In this document: positions 1 through 6,799 of the stretch, piece by piece
How positions within the stretch are numbered: the first letter of the stretch is position 1
Layout: each line of letters opens with the position of its first letter
Source of the DNA: a candidate division SR1 bacterium
GTDB lineage: Bacteria; Patescibacteriota; Gracilibacteria; Absconditabacterales; Absconditicoccaceae
Direction of reading: 5' to 3'
NCBI GenBank assembly: GCA_007116275.1
Contig: SKIU01000025.1
Coordinates: forward strand, 1 to 7,111
Length of the DNA stretch: 7,111 nt
The notes under the pieces: generated by a model
What the model saw: the letters and a program-made list of their open reading frames with translations, nothing else
Databases searched by the model: none
Told to the model about the DNA's origin: nothing
Program-made: the position numbers and the translations under genes

Positions 1-264
1 ACTATATATCGTTTTATTATGAGGATCGTCAGATGAAACAACATAGCCTACAGGCTTATGAAAAGCAAGCAATTGTTTGTCTGTAGACTCAATACCTACA
101 GTATGCTCTACTCCATCAATAAGCAAAACATCACCATCAGTTATAGTGCAAGTAAAATCATCCACTTGTCCATCATTAAGTAATACCTTCCCTTCCTGCA
201 TCAAAGCAAAAATCTTTCTCCTAGAATATCACAATTTTTCCTGCACATAACGGCGCAATAACAT
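1..264 (-). CDS. S4-domain pseudouridine synthase (RsuA/RluB type), N-terminal part
   Basis: This family converts a specific uridine in rRNA to pseudouridine in the cytoplasm. The window holds the first 88 residues; the gene leaves at the left edge. Residues 1-45 look like an S4 RNA-binding domain: YVQEKLGYSRRKIFALMQEG followed by KVLLNDGQ, where family members have a G-Y-x-SRRK-A core. Glycine 12 of this core is encoded by TGA. Residues 64-85 (FHKPVGYVVSSDDPHNKTIY) match the start of the catalytic domain (KPxGyvvS-x-D). The catalytic Asp (GRLDxxTxG motif) lies outside the window, so activity cannot be judged. The start is the ATG at 264-262; an in-frame TAA lies upstream and there is no Shine-Dalgarno sequence. 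It begins 17 bp after the stop of the preceding minus-strand gene, so the two are probably cotranscribed. I cannot say which of RsuA, RluB, RluE or RluF it is. Confidence 0.88.
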
Positions 265-281
265 AATAACAAAGCTACAAT

Positions 282-1847
282 CTAAAGAACATGATAATCG
301 AGTTTAAAATTTTCTTTCATCCTCTCTAACCAATGTTTTCTTGACAAAGGTAATCAATATTTCATCAAGAAATCATACTCCATCTTCATTATTTTATAAT
401 AATTCCCCTTCTCATCCACAATTATTTTTTTGAGGATATTGGGATCAATAGTTCGCTTCACCTCTTCATGTCATTTCGAGTGGAGCGTAGCGAAATCGAG
501 AAATCTCATTTGCTGATGAGATCCCTCCACTTCGGTCGGGATGACAAACCCTTCATAATTACTTAACTCGTTGACTTTCACCACATCCACTCCCTCAGGA
601 ATGTCCACCTTTACTGGTTCATCACGTCGCAAATACGCTTTGGCTGTAACTTCTTCTTTGGTAAAGCTTGGATCAATCAAATACGCAGCAGTATCGTTAA
701 AATAGAAAGGATTCATGCTTGCAGGAAAGAATTCTCCCAATACTCCGTCTTTATCCATCTGTCCAAATATTTCATCAACTTTACTATATCGTTCTTCCTT
801 ACTATATTGTTTATTAAAAATGCAGTATTGTTTATTTTTCAGTCATATACATCAGAGACAAAAAGAACAAGATTCCATATGGTATGAATAGTAGACATTA
901 TTGAGTTGCGCTCATCATATGACACAATACACATGAGAAGAATTTTCACCAACATAATTCGTCGCATACAGATGACTATCTTCTTGATTTCACACATCAA
1001 ACGAATCATAAAAATTACTCCCTGAATACTGTCATCATCATAAAAATATATTTCTTCATCCTACTAGATTTTGGACAAAAAAACCATTTTCAATATCCTT
1101 GCTATGTACGATTCATTTACCATGCACATTAGTAGATATTTTATTATCTATATCCGATCTATATGCTATATAATGATAATCATCATAACGATTCTTTTCT
1201 TGCAAAAAACTATTTCTTAGCTTAGAGTATTCTTCTTTACTATAACTTTTATTCTCAATACAATAAGACATATTTTCTAAATTACTACACGCTATACAAT
1301 CATTACATCCGAGCATATTACTACTAAACCAAACATTGTTAGAGTTATGCACATTAGATGAAAAAAAAACATTATAACTATTGGTAATACACCTTGAACT
1401 ATAAATATTGTCACAGCCTCAGACAATTGAGAAAGAATTTATAATATTAGTTATAGTGCTATGAGACATCATAGTATACAAAACATTTTCTGCGTTTTGT
1501 CATACTCCAAAACTTAAATAACAGTCTTTAGCTCCATAACACTCTGCATAGATACTATTCTCATTTTCAAACCATTGTTGGATAATCATTTTGGGGCTTT
1601 TGCGAAAAAGCCTCGTATATGAATCAAAGAAAGATCAGACCATACCTCATTCAACAACATCTTGTTGAGGATGTTCTTGTACCGAAACTAACTGACCTGC
1701 TCTAGATGTATCAGGAAATCTTGATACATTATGACCAATCTTATAAAAATTTACCGGCATCCAGCTAGCAATTTCCATAACAAAATCCCTCCATGAAGTT
1801 TGCTTCCTCTTCTTCTGTATCTTCTTTTGCCACTGATCCAAACCCAT
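282..1847 (-). CDS. Cysteine-containing repeat protein of candidate-phyla bacteria, N-terminally short
   Basis: Read with TGA as Gly this is one 521-residue ORF with 16 in-frame TGA codons (three in a row near 1036) ending at TAG. I recognise the fold type from memory of uncharacterised candidate-phyla proteins: SFFDSYTRLFRKSP near residue 75, then NSIYAECYGAKDCYL, loosely repeated N/S-rich units (NVFFSSNVHNSNNVWFSSN), and C-x2-C-x2-C blocks followed by YCI-x-NK-x-YSKEE. The block occurs twice, at residues 181-207 (C181, C184, C187, C196) and 327-350 (C327, C330, C333, C342), an internal duplication about 146 residues apart. The tail, GEFFPASMNPFYFNDTAAYL then TKEEVTAKAYLRRDE, also matches the family. 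As I recall it, related proteins carry a further cysteine-rich N-terminal half, which is absent here. Residues 435-459 come from an inserted palindromic element. The start is uncertain: ATG at 1847 agrees with the neighbours, while an in-frame TTG at 1892 would add 15 mostly hydrophobic residues. Function unknown; metal or nucleic-acid binding is only a guess. Confidence 0.85.
470..545. repeat. 76-bp in-frame palindromic repeat element
   Basis: The ends are near-matching inverted repeats (GTCATTTCGA at 470-479 against GTCATCCCGA read from 545 on the minus strand, 8 of 10). The centre is a perfect hairpin, ATCTCAT and ATGAGAT around the loop TTGCTG. The left arm has a nested hairpin (ATTTCG/CGAAAT). 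Base composition is clearly more GC-rich than the flanks. On the minus strand it is read as VIPTEVEGSHQQMRFLDFAT then LHSKG, starting exactly on a codon at 545 and including a TGA (473-471) read as Gly. It adds about 25 residues to the host protein without breaking the frame. The peptide resembles the dispersed palindromic elements that I recall from several host-associated bacteria, similar in concept to Rickettsia palindromic elements. Copy number cannot be judged from one window. Confidence 0.8.
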
Positions 1848-1907
1848 AGAGAGAAAGAATAAGATAAAAACAAATAAACAATACTCTTTCAATATTTTTT
1901 TACAACA

Positions 1908-1933
1908 AAAAACTCTCCCAAAGGAGAGTTTTT
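1908..1933 (-). terminator. Intrinsic terminator, probably bidirectional
   Basis: This is an 11-bp perfect hairpin (AAAAACTCTCC and GGAGAGTTTTT) with the loop CAAA. The A-run on one side and T-run on the other give a U-tract in both directions. It lies 24 bp after the TAA of the acidic lipoprotein gene on the minus strand, so it most likely ends that transcript and separates it from the repeat-protein gene, whose earliest possible start (TTG 1892) is only 15 bp further on. This crowding favours the ATG at 1847. A weak promoter TTGTAA, 16 bp, TATTGT can be placed between the hairpin and that ATG on the minus strand, but I do not call it separately. Confidence 0.88.
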
Positions 1934-1957
1934 GTTAAGAAAAATGTATGAAGAAAT

Positions 1958-2215
1958 TTAGTAAACTTCTACTTCAATAGCAGCTTCACCTTCAACTACT
2001 TCCTCTTCGTCAGCAGCTTCTTCTTCCATTTCTTCTTCAGTTGCATCAGCAGCAGCTTCTTCAGCTGGAGCTTCTTCAACAACTACTTCTTCAGCAGTAG
2101 GCATAACTACTTCTTCGTTCATTTCTTCTACTACTACTTCTTCAGCTGGAGTTTGTGCACAACCAGCAACTACTGCAAATGCAGCAACGAGCATAAGAGC
2201 TACGATCTTGTTCAT
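1958..2215 (-). CDS. Small, extremely acidic lipoprotein
   Basis: The protein has 85 residues. Residues 1-19 are a typical lipoprotein signal: MNK, a hydrophobic core (IVALMLVAAFAVV), then the lipobox VAGC with the lipidated cysteine at position 19. The mature 67 residues contain about 25 Glu and 2 Asp and no Lys, Arg or His, with Ala/Val as the main other residues and the motif AEEVVVEE repeated twice (24-31 and 41-48). Such a chain is probably extended or disordered and anchored on the outer face of the membrane. Both glycines are GGT and there is no TGA, unlike all other genes here, and codon use is less AT-rich, which fits strong expression. The ATG at 2215 is fixed by the signal peptide. 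The gene stands alone between a divergent spacer with a palindrome and a strong terminator. Function unknown; ion binding, spacer or surface-charge roles are guesses. Confidence 0.87.
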   Translation of the reverse strand: MNKIVALMLVAAFAVVAGCAQTPAEEVVVEEMNEEVVMPTAEEVVVEEAPAEEAAADATEEEMEEEAADEEEVVEGEAAIEVEVY

Positions 2216-2446
2216 CTTTCGATTGCATTACATAATAAATGTTAACAATACTGAGTATTGCTTACTAGTGAGGATAGATAAAAAAACAACTTTTTCAAGA
2301 CTTTTATCCGATTTTCTCAAAAAGACAACCAAAAGCGCAAGATATAAAGAGATTTACAGCAACAATGATAGGGAAAATAAGATATTCACTTTGCAAAATA
2401 CATACAAAACAATATAGCTTAAGTGTTTACTGTATACGCACAACAC
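2216..2446. other. Divergent intergenic region
   Basis: This 231-bp spacer lies between the starts of the acidic lipoprotein gene (minus) and the membrane-anchored protein gene (plus), so it must hold both promoters. A perfect palindrome sits near the lipoprotein start. On the plus strand a weak promoter match, TTGCAA (2391-2396), 16 bp, TATAGC (2413-2418), lies 29 bp before the ATG at 2447. I could not place a convincing minus-strand -10/-35 pair. A 69-codon plus-strand ORF (2208-2417) covers most of the spacer but overlaps the lipoprotein start, resembles nothing I know and would occupy the promoters, so I do not call it a gene. Confidence 0.6.
2246..2260. promoter_or_regulatory. Operator-like palindrome upstream of the lipoprotein gene
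   Basis: CAATACTGAGTATTG is a perfect inverted repeat with 7-bp arms around one central base. It lies 31-45 bp upstream of the lipoprotein ATG, where a -35 to -10 region would be expected. Size and position fit the binding site of a dimeric regulator, but chance in AT-rich DNA is possible and no regulator gene is present in the window. Confidence 0.4.
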
Positions 2447-4579
2447 ATGCTCTCTGAGAGACAAAAAAAATATATCCAAAACTACATCCAAACACGACAC
2501 AGTATAAAAAAAATTGTACCAGTACTAATTGGATTAGTTATTATTATACTATTGAGTATATATCTTTTTCAGTGATCACACAACAAAACCAACACACACA
2601 ACACTATCCAAATTCGTATTATTCAAAACGCTATAGAAGAGTTTATCAATACTACCTCTCATAGCCAGCAGAAAAACATACTTATTCAATGACCTATATA
2701 TCAATCTTGAAATAATTTACAAAGCACCAACAATCTCATTACATTACATTGATTTATATTACCTAAGAACACTACAATATTTGACACAACATTAATCAAA
2801 CCTCTAACACACTTTAATACAACATGATACAACCAAGATGAATTTAGATTACAAATAAATGCGCTACTCAACAATGGAAGAGGAAGCAATACAATGATGA
2901 GAAAACACAACAATATAGATATCAATAACGCTTCACGATATGATTATTTCAATCTTCATTGTATTACACAAAGAGTACATTCTCCATTGTGTAAAGAAAA
3001 TATAGACAATTTTTTGGATGTATTTTATACCTTCAATCGAAATAACGTAGGGGAAGAATTGACGGATATAGCCACCAATATCAAAACACAAAAACACAAA
3101 AAAACATTTTGTCAAAACACATTGAAACACGTACAGTACAATCAAATATTCAACCAGAGCATTAAAGAAGCTTTAACTATATGTGATGATGACATACGCT
3201 ATTTGTATGAACAACACGAAATACTCTATACTATCAACACCGAAATAACCAACAACAGTTACAGTACAAGCGTATATGACAACCCAGATATCAATGCATA
3301 TAAAAGCATCTCACTTGCTCAAGCGATACTCCAAGACATACAAAACAACAATATAAATAGTAGGCGTATGCAAGCATATATAAATCAAATACAAGCCTTA
3401 CTAAGAAAACCAATAATCGAACCTATATATCGAGATATACATTATTTTATTATAAACAACCAAATACTCCCCCATATACAACAAGAAAGTAGTAATAATA
3501 GAAACTATAGCCAAATCCGCAATCAACTCCTAACACTAAACAGAAACAATACATTGTTACAATATAGCTGATTACAAAACATGTTGGTAAATACTGATCT
3601 TATACAGTTAGCAGAAGAAAATAGCATCCAAAATACTATCAACAGTACCGACAGCATTATACAATGATTACAATCACTTCCATATATTAATATAGAAAGA
3701 ATACAAACAACTGGTCAGCAAATTGTTATTATTGGAGATTTAAACATTATTGATCCTATTGCAGGAAATACACGTACATCGTTTACCACAACAGGAACTA
3801 TAGATCTTAATCGTATGATTATACAAGAGATTATACTTGATGAATATCCTCTCTTTACCAGTATACTCAATAGTTTTATCCAATCTCGTAATACAACACT
3901 ACCATTATTATATAGTTATATCAATGAAAATATAGCATTATATAGAAATCAACAGACACACCAAGAAGTATGCAGCGAAATAAAAAATCTAGCAACATTT
4001 ACCATCAACATATGTAACAACAATCTGGTTCAATGAACACAAGAAATAAATAATCAGATAGTTAGCTATAAAATAAATCGAGAAAATAACACAATACAAT
4101 TTATTGAAACATCAGATCCATCATTAACACAATACCTTCAAGACAAATATAACAATACTATAACAGATGCTATTAGGATGCCATCACTCATTAGGGAAAT
4201 ATTACTAGCTGAAATCAATGAGGATCCAGCGCAACAAAAACGTTTAGAGGACAACAATATCGTACAAATAGCAAACAGTTTTGAATCATTCTTCAAAACA
4301 AAACCCAATGACATAGTAGTATTTGAAAATATATATTATATTGAATTTACAATACAATCTATTACATTTGTACTTGCTTATGATATTCAAAACAACATAT
4401 CATGACCATTATTCTTCAAAAATATTATGGTAAACAATAGACCCCTACGCACACAAAAACGATCTATACAATTTTCCAATAAAAACACACAAGACATAAA
4501 TACATTTATAAATAGTCCACTAGATTATATACAAGAAATAGATCCATTTACTTATGAAATATATATCCAATCCAAATAA
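2447..4579 (+). CDS. Membrane-anchored Asn/Gln/Ile-rich protein of unknown function
   Basis: With TGA as Gly this is one 710-residue protein (nine TGA codons, TAA stop); in the standard code it is broken into many pieces. The first 22 residues are hydrophilic and basic (MLSERQKKYIQNYIQTRHSI then KK), followed by one transmembrane helix at about 23-41 (VPVLIGLVIIILLSIYLF). There is no signal-peptidase or lipobox motif, so I infer a type II anchor with the cytoplasmic N-terminus short and about 665 residues outside. The outer part is rich in Asn, Gln, Ile and Thr, has a few scattered cysteines (in FNLHCITQ, SPLCKEN, KTFCQN, TICDDD, EVCSEI and NICNN) and stretches that look helical; I see no known catalytic motif or repeat. 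It starts at the first ATG of the frame, without a Shine-Dalgarno sequence. An AGCTA repeat hairpin lies just after the stop. I do not recognise the family; a surface or envelope role is inferred only from topology. Confidence 0.82.
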
Positions 4580-4607
4580 ACAAAACAACTCAAAGAACTA
4601 TACACAA

Positions 4608-4643
4608 AAAGCTAGTAGCTAATAGCTAACAGCTAAAAGCTTT
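4608..4643. repeat. AGCTA heptamer repeat forming an imperfect hairpin
   Basis: Five AGCT cores recur every 7 bases (AGCTAGT, AGCTAAT, AGCTAAC, AGCTAAA, AGCTTT). Because AGCT is self-complementary, the array also folds: a 13-base arm at 4608-4620 pairs with 4631-4643 at 11 of 13 positions around a 10-base loop. It lies 28 bp after the stop of the membrane-anchored protein gene and 21 bp before the exonuclease ATG. It could be a weak terminator (no good T-run follows), an mRNA-stabilising hairpin or simple slippage-derived repeat. Confidence 0.55.
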
Positions 4644-4664
4644 ATAATCTAATACTAAAAACAT

Positions 4665-5684
4665 ATGTACAAAAGATTCTCTCTTAACGATCTACAAAAT
4701 ATCAAGAATAATTTCTTTATTCATTTCGAAAGAATTGCTAAAAAAGAAAAGTGCCTCCATATCAAAGATTTTTGTAAAACAGTTTTTAAACAATGACCAA
4801 GTGTCTACTATTATTTCAGATGACAACCACAATTTATATGTCATAAAGAAGAAAATAATTACAATTTCATCGACCCACAGGATAGTATAGAGGTTATTGT
4901 AAACCAAGAAAATATGTCCCAATTTTCACAGTTATTTAAAAGACATCTCACCAAGAAAAGTAAAAAACAAGACACACAAACTATTGAACAAATACTCATG
5001 GAAGAGTTTAGTAATGGGACATTTAATACAATCAATGACAAACCATATATTGTATACGATATAGAAACAGACGGTGAAGTCTTTGATGTTACACAACAAA
5101 AGTTTATTATGGCCTACGCAGCACAACCCTGAGAAGATAATAAAATGAAATATGAATACGTCGACCAAAACAACCTAAAAGAATTTGTACAAAAATTACT
5201 AGAATTTGATGGCTATATTGTTTGATACAATAACATATCATTTGACAACCCTGTCATCATACACAACATTGATGGGAACCAGGAGATGATAGACAAATTA
5301 AACGAAAAAAGTTTAGATTTATTTACCTTCCTATATCATAGCATAAAGAAAAAGATAGGACTTAACAAAGTCGCTTCATCATTAGTTTGAATAAGTAAAA
5401 CACTCGAATCATGACTAGAATGATCCAATCTATACAAAGATTATCTCAAGAATGGTGATGTTGCGTTATTAAATAAATTTAAAAAATACTGTAAAAACGA
5501 CGTAAAAATGACCATTCTAGTATTATTATACTTCATTCATTACAAAAAATTACATATAGAGTGAGAAGAAGTAAGTTTTACACTAGATGATCTCATTCAA
5601 AAATGAGTAACACCACTAGGAAAAGATATAAAACAGTCAAATGATGAAAATGAAAAACCACAAAATCAATCTATATTTTGATAA
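4665..5684 (+). CDS. DEDDy 3'-5' exonuclease-like protein (RNase H fold)
   Basis: This 339-residue protein has ten TGA codons read as Gly and ends with TAA right after a TGA. The C-terminal two thirds carry the exonuclease motifs in order: motif I YDIET (D132, E134); motif II GYNNISFDNP (N189, D194); SLDLFTFLYHSI; then a segment LNKVASSLVGISK like that of YprB/RNase_H_2-type proteins; and motif III YCKND (Y275, D279), the Y-x3-D form of DEDDy enzymes. All acidic metal ligands are present, so it should be active on RNA or DNA ends with two metal ions. Residues 1-130 form a separate basic region (FKRHLTKKSKK near 90-100) that I do not recognise. The start is the only good ATG, without a Shine-Dalgarno sequence. 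The methyltransferase follows after 25 bp and is probably cotranscribed. Substrate unknown; a proofreading domain of a polymerase is unlikely because no polymerase is attached. Confidence 0.85.
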
Positions 5685-5709
5685 ATATCAATTTACAATA
5701 TGTAATATT

Positions 5710-6450
5710 ATGCATTCTATAACCAAATCACTACAATTCATATATAACAAACATGCTAAACATTTTTCACAAACAAGAAAAAAACGCCGACCAGAAATTG
5801 ATCACATTATAGATTACATAAACACCATCCAGAAAAAAACAATAAATATCCTAGAATTAGGATGTTGAGATGGAAGACTATACAAATTTTTACAAACAAG
5901 AACAAAAAAAAACATACATTACACTGGTATAGATATTGCAGATAAATTGTTAGAGATTGCTAAAAAAAATAATCCAGAATGAAGATTTATTCATGCAGAT
6001 ATGATCGATGAAATAACAAAAAACAAACAAGAATCTGTCGATATAATAATAAGCATTGCATCTTTCCATCATATTCCCACCCACAAAGATAGATTATTTA
6101 TACTCAAAAATGCATACAGAATATTACAATATGAATGAACAATAATTATGACCAATCGAGCATTATCTCATCGATTTATAAAAAAATATCGAAAATCATT
6201 AGGACATGCAATATTACAAAACTTACTATCTTTAGGACAAAGAAGTTGGAGAGATGTATATATTACACGGAACAAACAGTGAAAAAGATACTACCATATA
6301 TTTAATAAAAACTACTTAGAAAGCCTAGTAAAGCAATCATGATTTACGATAAGAGCACATCATTACATAACAGCAAAATGATGAGAATCTAACACAAATA
6401 AAAACGCAAGAAATATTTTTACTATAGGAAAAAAAACCATAAAAACATAA
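5710..6450 (+). CDS. Class I SAM-dependent methyltransferase, Trm9/ALKBH8-like
   Basis: This 246-residue protein has seven TGA codons. Motif I is ILELGCGDGRL (E49, G51, G53, G55); G53 is encoded by TGA, and the SAM-binding loop needs Gly there. The ribose-binding acid is D75 in TGIDIA, and the motif IV region is VDIIISIASFHHIPTHKDR followed by AYRILQYEGTIIM. The N-terminal IYNKHAKHFSQTRKKRRPEI and the HHIPTHKDR segment resemble Trm9/ALKBH8 methyltransferases, which act on the modified wobble uridine of tRNA in eukaryotes; bacterial relatives are mostly uncharacterised, so the substrate is only a suggestion. I chose the ATG at 5710, 25 bp after the exonuclease stop. An upstream in-frame ATG at 5641 would overlap that gene by 44 bp, and the family N-terminus begins just after residue 5 of the shorter form. 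The gene converges on the dehydratase gene with 8 bp between stops. Confidence 0.88.
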
Positions 6451-6458
6451 AATATAAG

Positions 6459-6719
6459 TTATAAATCATGTCATTCAGATAGTTTTTGATACTCATTATC
6501 CAAAAGCTTGGACAACTCCATATCCTTTTCCGTTATAGTATTTCATTCATCATGTGTCGTCAATTTCACATGCACTTTATTGTACACATTTGTCCACTCA
6601 GGATGATGACTAATTTGCTCGATAACAAAACTACACTGAACCATCCACGACAGTGCCGTAGGAAAATCTTCAAAGACAAATGTTTTTACAAGAGCATTAT
6701 CCTTTTCTTCTCGTGCCAT
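6459..6719 (-). CDS. phhB: 4a-hydroxytetrahydrobiopterin dehydratase (PCD/DCoH family)
   Basis: This enzyme dehydrates 4a-hydroxytetrahydropterin so that the cofactor of aromatic amino acid hydroxylases can be recycled; relatives also act in molybdopterin metabolism. The 86-residue protein shows the family signature clearly: F-x-F-x-DF near residue 14, the active-site HHPEW (38-42), then VYNKVHVKLTTHDEG and TITEKD. G59 in THDEG is encoded by TGA, as is the Gly near the C-terminus, so both glycines use the reassigned codon. It is somewhat short, since many members have 95-110 residues, and lacks the usual N-terminal strand, but an in-frame TAA lies 12 bp upstream of the ATG, so no longer form starting at an ATG is available. 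It follows the SpoU gene on the same strand after 80 bp containing a palindrome. No hydroxylase is seen here, so its partner is unknown. Confidence 0.92.
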
Positions 6720-6747
6720 AGTCAGTTGTTACGAGATAAACATACCC

Positions 6748-6767
6748 TGTCTATAGCTATATAGACA
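6748..6767. promoter_or_regulatory. 20-bp inverted repeat upstream of the pterin dehydratase gene
   Basis: TGTCTATAGCTATATAGACA has perfect 8-bp arms around GCTA and lies 29-48 bp before the dehydratase ATG in the gap after the SpoU stop. No U-tract follows on either strand, so it is more like an operator than a terminator. The position overlaps where a minus-strand promoter would be expected. No regulator is identifiable in the window. Confidence 0.4.
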
Positions 6768-6799
6768 ACAAATACAACTATTTTTGTAAAGCAAAAAAA

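Noticed and set aside
282..1847. A decaying pseudogene broken by many stops
   Set aside because: All internal stops are TGA, none TAA or TAG, and the same holds in every other gene of the window; recoding explains it without decay.
2208..2417. A 69-residue plus-strand ORF in the divergent spacer
   Set aside because: It overlaps the lipoprotein start, would cover both promoters, and shows no recognisable features.
2701..3145. Two minus-strand ORFs with hydrophobic translations
   Set aside because: They are antisense to the 710-residue gene; hydrophobicity comes from reading AT-rich Asn/Gln/Ile codons in reverse.
4608..4643. A small CRISPR-like array
   Set aside because: The period is only 7 bases with no spacers, and there are no cas genes; it is a short tandem repeat.
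4692..5168. Three overlapping minus-strand ORFs
   Set aside because: They are antisense to the exonuclease gene, whose motifs are clear on the plus strand.
5641..5709. Upstream start of the methyltransferase at 5641
   Set aside because: It overlaps the exonuclease gene by 44 bp and adds 23 residues not expected in the family.
2447..6450. A defence system formed by the membrane protein, exonuclease and methyltransferase
   Set aside because: No motor, sensor or restriction component is recognisable, the spacing to the first gene is 85 bp with a hairpin, and the methyltransferase resembles tRNA rather than DNA enzymes.
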